Source: Methylopila sp. Yamaguchi (GTDB lineage Bacteria > Pseudomonadota > Alphaproteobacteria > Rhizobiales > Methylopilaceae). Taken from it: a stretch of DNA of 64,000 bases. The notes below the pieces were generated by a model. That model ran no database searches. It was not told the origin of the DNA and was given only the letters and a program-made list of their open reading frames with translations. The stretch's first letter is position 1. Each line of letters opens with the position of its first letter. Location of the stretch: the NCBI RefSeq assembly GCF_002897035.1, contig NZ_BAUX01000012.1:62001-126000 (forward strand). Direction: 5' to 3'. Positions 54,869 to 63,815 of this stretch are shown in pieces. A program made the position numbers and the translations under genes.

Positions 54869-55711
54869 TCAGTACTTGGTGACGAGCGGGGTCATCGGAG
54901 CTTCGGGGGTCCACAGCGGCACGATCAGGCGGAACCAGCCGCGCGTGTCGTCGGAGGAGTTCTTGGAGTAGATGCTGGTCGTCAGAGCGGCCTGAGCGAT
55001 CACCGGTCCGAAGTTGTAGCCGACGAGCGGGCCGACGGCGAAGCCTTCGACCTTGCCGCCGTTCAGACGGCGGTCACGACGGGAGACGTCGTACTGGGTC
55101 GAGCCGAAGCCGATCGCGCCGATTTCCCACTTGCCGAAAGTCTTGGTGGCCGTCAGGTCAAGGTTGAAGCCGTCGCGAACGTTGTTGTCCTTGAGGCCCC
55201 AGATCAGGTTGGCGGTCAGGTTCCAGCCGTCGGCCGTGTAGCTGATCGCGAAGTCCTGACGCCAGGTGGTGGCGTGAACGCGGATGTTCTTTTCGCCGGC
55301 GTTGAAGTAGACGCCCGAGAGGTAGCTGACGCCGAAGCCGTTGCCGAGGTCGAAGGCGACCTTAGCGGCGAGGAACGGGTTGTAGAGGCCAGCGTCGTCA
55401 AAGGCGCCGCCGGGGCCGTCCGCGTGGATCATCGGGAGCGCGCCGAGCAGCTGGAAGTTCGCGCCCAGCGGATGCCACGGGGTCGACCATGCGATGACCG
55501 GAATGTCGACGCCGGTGCGGGTGTCGCCGCCCGGGGTGTCCGTGACGCCCCAGTCGAGCGTGTTCACGAAGTACACGCCTTCCGGGAGGGGGGCGCCCAT
55601 CGCGAGGCCAGCAGTCTCGCCCGGCTGAGCCGTGGCGTTCGCGTACGCCGCAGTGGCGGAGGCGCTCAGCGCGAGAGCGCCGGCGGCCGCAATTTTGATC
55701 ACGTTCTTCAT
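54869..55711 (-). CDS. Outer-membrane protein of the MetA-pathway (phenol degradation-type) transporter family
   Basis: A 280-residue protein with signal peptide (KIAAAGALALSASATAAYANA) and a beta-barrel pattern of alternating residues: GVYFVNTLDWGVTDTPG, LYNPFLAAKVAFDLGNGFGVSYLSGVYF, VGPLVGYNFGPVIAQAAL, C-terminal aromatic YNFG... and final TKY. Family members form outer-membrane channels for hydrophobic or aromatic compounds. Strong ribosome site GGAGGAAAAG. Codon choice looks optimised, suggesting high expression. Confidence 0.8.
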   Translation of the reverse strand: MKNVIKIAAAGALALSASATAAYANATAQPGETAGLAMGAPLPEGVYFVNTLDWGVTDTPGGDTRTGVDIPVIAWSTPWHPLGANFQLLGALPMIHADGPGGAFDDAGLYNPFLAAKVAFDLGNGFGVSYLSGVYFNAGEKNIRVHATTWRQDFAISYTADGWNLTANLIWGLKDNNVRDGFNLDLTATKTFGKWEIGAIGFGSTQYDVSRRDRRLNGGKVEGFAVGPLVGYNFGPVIAQAALTTSIYSKNSSDDTRGWFRLIVPLWTPEAPMTPLVTKY

Positions 55712-56116
55712 TTCGATCTTTTCCTCCGATCGACGCGTTGCTCACGCGTCGCCCTACCCGAGCTCTTTCGTTTGCGCTTTCGACTGGGTTTCTAAACGTC
55801 CCGAAATCGAAACCCGCCGAAAGTCGATACTTGAAGCGGAACGGCGCCGGTGAGTCGACGCTGTCAGCAGCAGAGGACAGTTTTTCCTCGGCGAATGCTA
55901 GAGGAACCGCGGCCCTCGACGCTGATCTGCAGGCGGTGTCTCCGAAATGTCGCATCCTCGCCACGAGCCGCCACGATTCACCTTCGGCGATGCCGCATTG
56001 CGGCGAACAACGCGCTTTCTGAGCAAATTATAAAAACTTCAAACGGTTACGTGATCGGGCGCCCGGATTTCGGGCGCCGCCGACGGCCAACCGGGCCTGC
56101 GAAGGTAAACGTAAGG
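55712..56116. other. Gene-free stretch upstream of the outer-membrane gene
   Basis: About 400 bases. A perfect minus-strand TATAAT (56032-56027) sits in an unusually AT-rich patch, a possible -10 for the outer-membrane gene with a ~315-base leader; no matching -35 is obvious. A hairpin GGCGCCCG-N5-CGGGCGCC (56058-56078) follows the Tat protein gene end and may be its weak terminator. No gene seen. Confidence 0.4.
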
Positions 56117-57490
56117 TTAACGGATAGTGTTCTGCGCAACCGTCAGCGCCGGCAGGCCGCCAGACCCTCCGACGCCAAGTTCCGGCGTCGCGATCTCAGT
56201 CCAGCGGTAACCTAGAACCGCGCCGCGCCGCGATCCGGTGATCGTATTGCCGACGATGGTCGCCGCGCCCACGCCGTCGACCACCGAGACGCCGATTCCC
56301 ACGTCGCAGCCGCGCACCACATTGCCGCTGATGCTGACGTCGCGAAGGTAGGGCCCCCACCCCGCGTGGATCCCGAAACTGGGCGCGCCTTCGATCACGT
56401 TGCCCGTGACGGCCACGTCGGCCTCGACGCCGATGCCCTGGCCGTAGCTGTCGCCGGGTCCGTCGAGCTTCTTGCGACGAAAGAGGTTGCGCACGACGTT
56501 GCCGACGATCGCGCCGAGGCGGCCGCCCTCGTTGAAGTTCGCGACCGAGATGCCGTTCGCCGCGCCGTCCACGAGGTTGCCGGAAATGACGGCGCCGGCG
56601 AAGCCGAACTCCGCGTAGAGCCCGGTCTCCCCGCAGTCGAGGCACATGTTGTCGGCGATCTGCACGTCGTCGGATTCGTGCGCCCGCACGGCGGTGAAGG
56701 CCGATCGCCGGATGGCGTTCCCGGAGACGATGACGCCGCTGGCTTTGGAAAGGTTCACCGCGTTTCCGTTCCAGCCGAGCCCGCCGTCGAGAGCGCCCGT
56801 GCCTTCGATCCGGTTCCGCGACACGATCGAGCCGTCCTCGCCCTTGGCCGAGCGGCGGATCACCACCCCGTTGTTCCGGCAGCCGCGGATCAGGTTGTCG
56901 GTCACCGTGAGCCCTCGGCCGTCCAAGGAGAACAGAGCCGCGTGCCGGGCGTTCTCGACGCGGCTCGCGCGGACGACGCCGCCCGAGCGCAGCATGACGA
57001 CTCCGGAGCCGCCGGCGTCGACCACCGCGACCTCGTCCAGAAGCGCGGCGGCGACGTCTTCGAACTGGATGACGCCGAGCTGGGACCCGCCAGGAATGTT
57101 CGCGCCGTCGAGCACCAGCCCGCGCAGCGCGACCCGAGCGGCGCCCCGCGCGACGAGCAGCGGTCCGGGCTCGCTCAGTTCGAGCCGGGTCGCCTCGGGC
57201 GCTCCGATCAAGACCGCGCCGTCGGGCAGCGCGAGCCGCGCTGCGCGGTATACGCCAGGCCCCAAGGCGAGCGGGCGCCCCTCCCGGGCCGCCCGCTCCA
57301 ACGCCCGGGTCAAAGCGCGCGTCTGGTCGCCGTCGCCGGGCTTCACGCCCACTGTCGCCGCGTCGAGCGCGCCCGGCAGGGCGTCGGCGAAGCCTGGCGC
57401 GAGGCCGACTGCCGCCGCGCCGGCGATCCCCCCGAGGACCCGGCGTCGATCGACCCGGCGCTCGGTGGGAGCGAAACCTCCTGTCGGCAT
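56117..57490 (-). CDS. TIGR03808-type Tat-exported parallel beta-helix protein
   Basis: A 457-residue protein: Tat-like leader with paired Arg (VDRRRVLGGIAGAAAVGL), then a repetitive right-handed beta-helix with many NxVxG and 'VSGN.IRRSAF', 'ISGNLVDGAANGISV', 'VTGNVIEGAPSFGIHAG' type coils, as in the TIGR03808 family. Beta-helices of this sort bind or cleave polysaccharides, but no catalytic residues can be assigned. Function unknown. Confidence 0.82.
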   Translation of the reverse strand: MPTGGFAPTERRVDRRRVLGGIAGAAAVGLAPGFADALPGALDAATVGVKPGDGDQTRALTRALERAAREGRPLALGPGVYRAARLALPDGAVLIGAPEATRLELSEPGPLLVARGAARVALRGLVLDGANIPGGSQLGVIQFEDVAAALLDEVAVVDAGGSGVVMLRSGGVVRASRVENARHAALFSLDGRGLTVTDNLIRGCRNNGVVIRRSAKGEDGSIVSRNRIEGTGALDGGLGWNGNAVNLSKASGVIVSGNAIRRSAFTAVRAHESDDVQIADNMCLDCGETGLYAEFGFAGAVISGNLVDGAANGISVANFNEGGRLGAIVGNVVRNLFRRKKLDGPGDSYGQGIGVEADVAVTGNVIEGAPSFGIHAGWGPYLRDVSISGNVVRGCDVGIGVSVVDGVGAATIVGNTITGSRRGAVLGYRWTEIATPELGVGGSGGLPALTVAQNTIR

Positions 57491-57592
57491 GCGGCCTCTC
57501 CTGGGCGTCGAGCGTACGGTTTGCCTCTTGATGCCGGCGGCGGCGTTAAACTCGCGTGTCGTGCGGGCGCGGCTTTGCTAAAGACTTCGCCG

Positions 57593-58372
57593 ATGCCCCC
57601 ATCGTCCTCCGCTTCTCCCCGTCGCCGCGCCGACCTGCTTCTGGTCGAGCGCGGCCTGTTCGAAAGCCGTGCGAAGGCGCAGGCGGCGATCGCGGCCGGC
57701 GGCGTGACGGCGGACGGCGCCCCCGTCGCCCGCGCGTCGGACATGCTGCCGCGCGACGCGACGATCGCGGCGGAGCCTGCGCACCCCTACGTCTCGCGCG
57801 GCGGGGTGAAGCTCGCCCATGCGCTCGACATCTTCGCGATCGACGTCGACGGCCTCCACGCGCTCGACGTCGGCGCTTCGACCGGAGGGTTTTCTGAGGT
57901 GTTGCTCGCCCGGGGGGCGGCGCACGTCGCCGCCGTCGACGTCGGCCGCGACCAGTTGCACCCCCGGTTGCAGGGGCATCCTCGGCTGACGAGCTTCGAG
58001 AGCGTCGACATCCGCGCGCTCGACCCGAGCGCTCTGCCGCAGCCGCCGGAGCTCGTTGTGATGGACGTGAGCTTCGCTCCGCTAGCCGTGGTCCTGCCGG
58101 CGGCGCTCGCGCTCGCGGCCCCGGCGATGACGCTGGTTGCGCTGGTGAAGCCGCAGTTCGAGGCAGGGAAGAAGGACATCGGCAAGGGCGGCGTCGTGAA
58201 GGATGAGGCCGCGCGGCGCCGCGTGGTCGAGGCCGCCGAGGACCTCGTGCGCGCGGCTGGGCTTAAGGTGCGCGGCGTCGTCCCCTCCCCGATCGCCGGC
58301 GGCGACGGCAATGTGGAGTACCTGCTGGCGGCGGACCGGGCGGGCGGCGCCCGAGGGCCCGACCATGGGTGA
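57593..58372 (+). CDS. tlyA: TlyA-family rRNA 2'-O-methyltransferase
   Basis: A 259-residue protein: N-terminal S4 RNA-binding domain (RADLLLVERGLFESRAKAQAAIAAGGVTADG), then a FtsJ-like methyltransferase domain with SAM motif ALDVGASTGGFSEVLLARGA and VVMDVSFAPL, KPQFEAGK. TlyA methylates ribose of 16S/23S rRNA cytidines. The last eight bases overlap the next methyltransferase gene, so both are likely made together. Confidence 0.9.
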   Translation: MPPSSSASPRRRADLLLVERGLFESRAKAQAAIAAGGVTADGAPVARASDMLPRDATIAAEPAHPYVSRGGVKLAHALDIFAIDVDGLHALDVGASTGGFSEVLLARGAAHVAAVDVGRDQLHPRLQGHPRLTSFESVDIRALDPSALPQPPELVVMDVSFAPLAVVLPAALALAAPAMTLVALVKPQFEAGKKDIGKGGVVKDEAARRRVVEAAEDLVRAAGLKVRGVVPSPIAGGDGNVEYLLAADRAGGARGPDHG

Positions 58373-59618
58373 GCCCGCCGTAATCCAGACCCTCGCCGTC
58401 GCTCGCCTCGGCCACCGCGGCGACGGCGTGGCGGACACGCCCGAGGGCGCGGTGTTCGTCGGCCGCGCGCTCGGCGGCGAAACCGTCGAGGTCGAGCGCC
58501 GCGGCGAGCGCGCCCGGCTGCTGCGCGTGATCGAGGCCTCGCCGGACCGCGTCGCGGCCTACTGCCCCGAGGTTCCGCGCTGCGGCGGCTGCGCGATCCA
58601 GGAATTCGCCCAGCCGGCCGCTCTCGCCTGGAAGCGCGGGCTGCTGATCGACGCGTTCCTGCGCGAAGGGCTCGACGTCGCGGACCGGGTCAACCCGACT
58701 CTCGACGCCCATGGCGCCGGGCGCCGCCGCGCCACCTTCCACGCCCGCGCCGACGCCACGGGCCGGATCCATGTCGGCTTCGCGGAAGCGCGCAGTCACG
58801 CGATCGCCCCGATCGCGGCCTGCCCGCTGCTCGCGCCCTCGCTCGCCCGCGCGCTGCCGGTCGCCCGCGCGGTCGCGGCCGCGCTGTCGTCTCGGAAGAA
58901 GCCGCTCGACATCGTGACCACGGGCACGGGCGGCGGGCTCGACGTCGACGTCCGCGGTTCCGGCTCGCCGCCCGAGGCGCTGCGGCTCAAGCTCGTCGCC
59001 CTGGCCGAGAGCCTCGACCTGGCGCGGCTCGCGATCCACGGCGACGTGGTGGTCGAGCGGCGGCGTCCAGAAATCGCGATGGGACGCGCGCTGGTCGCGC
59101 CGCCGCCGGGCGCCTTCCTACAGGCGACCGCGGAGGGAGAGGCCGTCCTGGCCGCGCTCGTGACGGAGGCGATCGGCAAGGCGAAGCGGGTGGCCGACCT
59201 GTTCTCGGGCGTCGGCACCTTCGCCCTGCGGCTTAGCGAGACCGCCGAGGTCCACGCCGTCGAAAGCGGCCGCGAGGCGATCGCCGCCCTGGATACCGCG
59301 GCGCGCCGCGCGTCCGGGCTGAAGCGGGTCACGACCGAGGCGCGCGACCTGTTCCGGCGCCCTCTGCTGGCGGCGGAGCTCGCCCGCTTCGACGCCGTCG
59401 CGTTCGATCCGCCGCGGGCGGGCGCGGAGGCCCAGGCGCGGATGCTGGCCGAGTCGAACGTGAAAAAGGTGATTGCGGTGTCCTGCAGCGCGGCGACGCT
59501 CGCCCGCGACGCGGCGATCCTGACGCGCGGCGGCTACGCGCTGGAGCGCGTCACGCCCGTCGACCAGTTCAGGCATTCGGCCCACGTCGAGGCGGTGGCG
59601 GTCTTTGCGCGCCGTTAG
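58365..59618 (+). CDS. TrmA/RlmD-family 23S rRNA or tRNA uridine-C5 methyltransferase
   Basis: A 417-residue enzyme: N-terminal TRAM-like strands, a [4Fe-4S] Cys set (CPEVPRCGGCAIQEF), SAM motif ADLFSGVGTFAL, VAFDPPRAGAE, and the family catalytic Cys in VSCSAATLARDAAIL. Ends TPVDQFRHSAHVEAVAVF. Makes 5-methyluridine in rRNA (RlmC/RlmD) or tRNA (TrmA); the Fe-S cluster favours an RlmD-type enzyme. Starts with ATG within the tlyA end. Confidence 0.9.
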   Translation: MGEPAVIQTLAVARLGHRGDGVADTPEGAVFVGRALGGETVEVERRGERARLLRVIEASPDRVAAYCPEVPRCGGCAIQEFAQPAALAWKRGLLIDAFLREGLDVADRVNPTLDAHGAGRRRATFHARADATGRIHVGFAEARSHAIAPIAACPLLAPSLARALPVARAVAAALSSRKKPLDIVTTGTGGGLDVDVRGSGSPPEALRLKLVALAESLDLARLAIHGDVVVERRRPEIAMGRALVAPPPGAFLQATAEGEAVLAALVTEAIGKAKRVADLFSGVGTFALRLSETAEVHAVESGREAIAALDTAARRASGLKRVTTEARDLFRRPLLAAELARFDAVAFDPPRAGAEAQARMLAESNVKKVIAVSCSAATLARDAAILTRGGYALERVTPVDQFRHSAHVEAVAVFARR

Positions 59619-59630
59619 GCGCCATGAAAA

Positions 59631-59658
59631 AGGGCCGAAACGCGTCAGCGCCGGCCCT
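59631..59658 (-). terminator. Terminator after the DUF2735 gene
   Basis: AGGGCCG / CGGCCCT stem with a 14-base loop; read leftward it is followed by TTTTCAT. It sits just past the stop of the DUF2735 gene and also near the end of the methyltransferase gene, so it may act on both. Confidence 0.6.
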
Positions 59659-59717
59659 CTTCAGTCGCGTCGTCGGTGGTGCGGATCCCGGCGCTTCGGC
59701 ATCGGATCCGTCGCGGC

Positions 59718-59915
59718 CTAATTCGGCCTCACCCCTTTTGAGTCCCGGATCGCTTCGTCGTGATACCAGGCGCCGGTCTGCACCACGGGCGCCTGGACGG
59801 CGGCGCGGATCTCGGCGGCGAACTGCGCCTTTCGGCGCGCGTCCGCAGCCGCGATGCGGTTCTGCGGGAACGAATAGATCTTGGCCGTGGGCTGGGGGCT
59901 GTGAGCCGAAGTCAT
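59718..59915 (-). CDS. DUF2735 small protein
   Basis: A 65-residue protein with the family signature AKIYSFPQNRIAA near residue 12 and GAWYHDEAIRDS near residue 47. DUF2735 genes stand next to glnII in many Hyphomicrobiales, as here (divergent, 535 bases apart). Function unknown, but the fixed link suggests a part in nitrogen or glutamine synthetase control. Confidence 0.82.
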   Translation of the reverse strand: MTSAHSPQPTAKIYSFPQNRIAAADARRKAQFAAEIRAAVQAPVVQTGAWYHDEAIRDSKGVRPN

Positions 59916-60450
59916 CGCATCAACCTTTCCTCTACGTCGCGAGCCTCAGGGCCCGGCTACTCGTGATATGGGAAGTGTGCGTAGTTTTTGATCTGTTTGC
60001 CTAGTAAAAAAGCAGAAGTTGGCTAAACTATCAGCATGCTCGGTTCCGCCGCGCATTTCGCGGCCCGTTGCGCGTCCCGCGCGCATGCACATTAGGCAGG
60101 CGCTCGTCATGCAGCGCCGAGGGTTGACAGCGATCTCTAACAGCGATCAGGCCTTCCGGCGCCTGAACCCCGGCGCGCAGACGCGGCCCTCATGGGGCGC
60201 TGCTTAAGCGACTGATTTCAGGTCGGGTTCGGCAAGCGGCACGAAGCCTCGGCCACGCGGGAGGCCGTCATCGTCCTTTCCGACATAGGGCCCGCACGCG
60301 ATCGGACCAGGGGCCGGCGCCTCCGGCGCCCCGCCAACTGGCATGTTTACTGCTTTGGGAGGGTGCGGTCGTCGACGCTCGCGTCGGCGGGCGACCGGCC
60401 GCGCCGAGATTCTGGACCCCTCGCGTCATACGCTTTCTGAGAGGCTCGAA
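59916..60450. other. Divergent control region of DUF2735 and glnII
   Basis: 535 bases without a gene. The sigma-54 promoter (see separate entry) lies at its right end. The left part has an AT-rich run (TAGTTTTTGATCTG ... AGTAAAAAAGCAG, 59975-60015), a likely DUF2735 promoter. A G/C-rich palindrome GGCGCC-TCC-GGCGCC is at 60316-60330. No clear NtrC box (TGCACC-N5-GGTGCA) was found by eye. Confidence 0.5.
60339..60353 (+). promoter_or_regulatory. Sigma-54 promoter of glnII
   Basis: TGGCATGTTTACTGC has the GG-N10-GC spacing required for a -24/-12 promoter (GG at 60340-60341, GC at 60352-60353); consensus is TGGCACG-N4-TTGCA/T. Transcription would begin near 60365, about 86 bases before the glnII ATG. 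NtrC activation of glnII is established in rhizobia; here it is inferred. Confidence 0.75.
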
Positions 60451-61488
60451 ATGACGAAGTTTAAGCTCGAGTACATCTGGCTCGACGGCTACGCCCCGGT
60501 GCCGAACCTCCGCGGCAAGACCCAGATCAAGGAGTTCGACTCCTTTCCGTCTCTCGAGCAGCTGCCGCTTTGGGGCTTCGACGGCTCGTCCACGATGCAG
60601 GCCGAGGGCCACAGCTCCGACTGCGTGCTGAAGCCCGTCGCGGTCTATCCGGATCCGGCCCGCACCAACGGCGCGCTCGTGCTGTGCGAAGTCATGATGC
60701 CGGACGGCGTCACCCCGCACTCCACCAACAAGCGCGCCACCATCCTGGACGACGAAGGCGCCTGGTTCGGCTTCGAGCAGGAGTACTTCTTCTACCAGAA
60801 CGGCCGCCCGCTCGGCTTCCCCGAGCAGGGCTACCCCGCCCCGCAGGGCCCGTACTACTGCGGCGTCGGCTACGCGGCCGCCGGCGGCATCGCGCGCGAG
60901 ATCGTCGAGGAGCATCTCGACCAGTGCCTCGCGGCCGGCATCAACCACGAAGGCATCAACGCGGAAGTCGCGAAGGGCCAGTGGGAGTTCCAGATCTTCG
61001 GCAAGGGCTCCAAGAAGGCCGCTGACGAGATGTGGATGGCGCGCTACCTGCTGCAGCGCCTGACCGAGAAGTACGAGATCGACATCGAGTATCACTGCAA
61101 GCCGCTGGGCGACACCGACTGGAACGGCTCCGGCATGCACTGCAACTTCTCGACCGAGTACATGCGCACGGTCGGCGGCAAGGACTACTTCGAGGCCCTA
61201 ATGGCGGCCTTCGACAAGAACCTGATGGACCACATCGCCGTCTACGGCCCGGACAACGACAAGCGTCTGACCGGCAAGCACGAGACCGCGCCGTGGAACA
61301 AGTTCTCCTACGGCGTCGCTGACCGCGGCGCTTCGATCCGCGTGCCGCACTCCTTCGTCAAGAACGACTACAAGGGCTATCTCGAGGATCGCCGCCCGAA
61401 CTCGCAGGGCGACCCCTACGCGATCGCCTCGCAGGTCCTCAAGACGATCTCGGAAGTTCCGACCGAGAAGGCCGCCGCCGCGGCCTGA
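60451..61488 (+). CDS. glnII: Glutamine synthetase type II
   Basis: A 345-residue eukaryote-type GS: KLEYIWLDGYAPVPNLRGKTQI, LWGFDGSSTMQAEGHSSDC, FGFEQEYFF, AGINHEGINAEVAKGQWEFQI, NGSGMHCNFST, and C-terminal RRPNSQGDPY. Condenses glutamate and ammonia into glutamine. No GSI adenylylation Tyr, as usual for type II. Start is the ATG after AGGCTCGAA. Sigma-54 promoter upstream, terminator downstream; single-gene unit. Confidence 0.95.
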   Translation: MTKFKLEYIWLDGYAPVPNLRGKTQIKEFDSFPSLEQLPLWGFDGSSTMQAEGHSSDCVLKPVAVYPDPARTNGALVLCEVMMPDGVTPHSTNKRATILDDEGAWFGFEQEYFFYQNGRPLGFPEQGYPAPQGPYYCGVGYAAAGGIAREIVEEHLDQCLAAGINHEGINAEVAKGQWEFQIFGKGSKKAADEMWMARYLLQRLTEKYEIDIEYHCKPLGDTDWNGSGMHCNFSTEYMRTVGGKDYFEALMAAFDKNLMDHIAVYGPDNDKRLTGKHETAPWNKFSYGVADRGASIRVPHSFVKNDYKGYLEDRRPNSQGDPYAIASQVLKTISEVPTEKAAAAA

Positions 61489-61539
61489 TCAGAATTGGGC
61501 CGGGACGTCGCTGTCTCGGCCCGACCTTCCGCTCTCCAG

Positions 61540-61568
61540 AACGCCGACGGGCCCCGCCCGTCGGCGTT
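61540..61568 (+). terminator. Rho-independent terminator of glnII
   Basis: A perfect 12-base stem (AACGCCGACGGG / CCCGTCGGCGTT) with a five-base loop, followed by CGTCGTTCC. It lies 51 bases past the glnII stop. Confidence 0.85.
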
Positions 61569-61755
61569 CGTCGTTCCAGTAGCGCTCAGGTCGGCGGCTA
61601 TGCGCTTCAGCCGATTCGAAGTGCTTGAAGAGCAAACCGCGCTAAAGAACGTCCAACAACAGGCTCACCAACGTTCCGGGCAATTGCGAAGATTTACTGT
61701 GCAATCCATAATAGGCCGTCTGATTCACCGCACTCTACGAATGGGGGAAGAGCGC

Positions 61756-62103
61756 ATGAAGTTTGTTGGAGCGGCGGGCATCGCCGCTTGCGTCGTGTTG
61801 TTAGGGGGATGCGCAGCGGCCGTCGATCCTAAAACGTTCGCGGCGGGACGCGAGGTCTTGATCGGAAGTCCTGCGGCCATGCGACATGTCACGGCCGAGT
61901 GCGCCGCCAAGGTACGCCGCAACCCGCAGCTCCATCAATCCATCAACCTTTTGGTGAATTTGCCATCAGAGCGCTCGCCTGATGTTTTCTGCGAACGCTT
62001 CATAAAGGCCTACCGCGACGGCAGGATCAGTTATGAAAAATACTTGGAAAGTTCGAAAAAGATTGTGGACCCAGATTTAGTCCGGATAGCGCAGGGCCGT
62101 TAG
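61756..62103 (+). CDS. Small lipoprotein
   Basis: A 115-residue lipoprotein: hydrophobic leader and lipobox LLGGC at about residue 18, then a helical domain with three further Cys-containing or charged helices (HVTAECAAKVRRNPQLHQ; FCERFIKAYRDGRISYEKYLESSKK). No family recognised. GGGGGAAG precedes the ATG. Its base composition and codons (TTG, TTT, AAA) are less GC-rich than the neighbours, hinting at a different history. Confidence 0.6.
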   Translation: MKFVGAAGIAACVVLLGGCAAAVDPKTFAAGREVLIGSPAAMRHVTAECAAKVRRNPQLHQSINLLVNLPSERSPDVFCERFIKAYRDGRISYEKYLESSKKIVDPDLVRIAQGR

Positions 62104-62219
62104 TCGCCCGCGTTCAGATTCCGCTCCGCTTAGGATCAATGACGACGGCATGGCCGCGACTTAGCCCCAATCCCAAGTCCTTGAGACCCGGCTTGCGGGA
62201 ATGACGCCGCCGCCGCGCC

Positions 62220-62804
62220 TTACGACGTCCAGCGCCAGCCGGCGTCGTCAAACACGATCGCGCGGCCCTGCACGATCGCCATGTCGGGGACGGCGGCGCG
62301 ATCGACGCCGCCGCGCAGCGTCAGCAGCACGCGCGAGACGCCGCCGTGGGCGACGAGCACCGTCGGCCCGTCGAGCGCCTCCACCGCCTCGCTCACCCTG
62401 AGCGACAGGTCGGCGTAGCTCTCGCCTTGGGGCGGCCGGAAATCCCAAATGGTCCTGGCGCGGCGGGCGACGCTCGCCGGATCGCGGCGCTTGAGCTCGC
62501 GGAACGTCGAGCCCTCCCAGGCTCCGAAGGACAGCTCCTTCAGGCGGGGATCGCGGTCGAAGGCGTCGGGGTCGAGCCCGAGAACCGCGCGCAGGCGCCG
62601 CATGGTCTCGGAGGCGCGCGACAGCGGGCTCGCGACGAAACGGTAGCCGGCGGCGTCGCCGAGCGCCGCCTTCAGCGTGCGGCCCACGGCGTCCGCCTGG
62701 TCGCGGCCGCGCCCATTCAGCGGAATGTCGGTCTGGCCCTGCAGCCGCCCCTCGGCGTTCCAGTCGGTCTCGCCGTGGCGAACGACGACCAGCGGAGCCG
62801 TCAC
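62220..62804 (-). CDS. Histidine phosphatase family protein (phosphoglycerate mutase-like)
   Basis: A 194-residue protein with catalytic RHGETDWN at the start, FVASPLSRASETM, KELSFGAWEG and VAHGGVSR. Removes phosphate from small metabolites or phosphosugars. GTG start overlaps the fabI stop (GTGA), so it is translated with fabI. Confidence 0.88.
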   Translation of the reverse strand: MTAPLVVVRHGETDWNAEGRLQGQTDIPLNGRGRDQADAVGRTLKAALGDAAGYRFVASPLSRASETMRRLRAVLGLDPDAFDRDPRLKELSFGAWEGSTFRELKRRDPASVARRARTIWDFRPPQGESYADLSLRVSEAVEALDGPTVLVAHGGVSRVLLTLRGGVDRAAVPDMAIVQGRAIVFDDAGWRWTS

Positions 62805-63616
62805 CCCGCGACCGACATGTCCGGCGCGTCGGGGTTCTTCATGCCGACGATGTGGTAGCCCGCGTCCACATGGTGCACCTCGCCGGTGACGCCGCGGCCC
62901 ATGTCGGACAGCAGGTAGAGCGCCGAGTCGCCGACCTCCTCGATCGAGACCGTGCGGCGCAGCGGGGCGTTGTACTCGTTCCACTTCAGGATGTAGCGGA
63001 AGTCGCCGATGCCTGAGGCCGCCAGCGTCTTGATCGGGCCGGCCGAGATTGCGTTGACGCGGATGCCGCCCGGGCCGAGGTCGGCCGCGAGGTAGCGCAC
63101 GGAGGCCTCAAGCGCGGCCTTCGCGACGCCCATGACGTTGTAGTGCGGCATCCACTTCTCGGCGCCGTAGTAGGTCAGCGTCAGGATCGAGCCGCCGTTC
63201 CCCATCAGCTTCTCCGCCCGCTGCGCGACGGCGGTGAGCGAATAGCAGGAGATGAACATGGTCTTGTGGAAGTTCTCGGCGGTCGTCTCGACGTAACGGC
63301 CGTCGAGCTGGTCCTTGTCCGAGAAGGCGACGGCGTGGACGACGAAGTCGAGCCCGCCCATCAGCTCGCCGGTCTTGTCAAAAACCGCGTCGATGCTTGC
63401 GGGATCGGTCACGTCGCAGTGGCCGACGACATGGGCGTCCAGCTCCGCCGCGAGGGGCTCCACGCGCTTCTTCAGGGCGTCGCCCTGATAGGTGAAAGCG
63501 AGCTTGGCGCCGGCTTTCGCCGCGGCTCTGGCGATCCCCCAGGCGATGGATCGGTTGTTCGCGACGCCCATCACAAGGCCCCGCTTGCCGGCCATCAAGC
63601 CCTGGACATCGGTCAT
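62801..63616 (-). CDS. fabI: Enoyl-ACP reductase FabI
   Basis: A 271-residue NADH-dependent enoyl reductase: GKRGLVMGVANNRSIAWGIA, FTYQGDALKKRVEPLA, SCYSLTAVAQRAEKLM, TYYGAEKWMPHYNVMGVAKAALEASVRYLA (the FabI Tyr-x6-Lys pair), and C-terminal GEVHHVDAGYHIVGM. Catalyses the last step of fatty acid elongation and is the triclosan target class. Start is the ATG before TDVQGLM. Confidence 0.93.
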   Translation of the reverse strand: MTDVQGLMAGKRGLVMGVANNRSIAWGIARAAAKAGAKLAFTYQGDALKKRVEPLAAELDAHVVGHCDVTDPASIDAVFDKTGELMGGLDFVVHAVAFSDKDQLDGRYVETTAENFHKTMFISCYSLTAVAQRAEKLMGNGGSILTLTYYGAEKWMPHYNVMGVAKAALEASVRYLAADLGPGGIRVNAISAGPIKTLAASGIGDFRYILKWNEYNAPLRRTVSIEEVGDSALYLLSDMGRGVTGEVHHVDAGYHIVGMKNPDAPDMSVAG

Positions 63617-63815
63617 CAAAACACCCTCACAGCGCGCGTTATCGCGGAATTGGCCCGCTATGGCATAGGGCCTCAAGGCCTTCAAGCCGCCGCGGTCCCC
63701 CGTTCATCACAGCACGTTTCATTCCACCCCAAGGGCGTGGCCACAGACGCGTTGACGGACGCTCGGGCCCATGGTGCGCTGCACTCCATACGCATTCAAC
63801 CGCCGGGGAGATCCA

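Noticed and set aside
62130-62210. Another palindromic repeat before the histidine phosphatase gene
   Set aside because: The two AATGACG ends point the same way and do not form a stem; only a loose resemblance remains.
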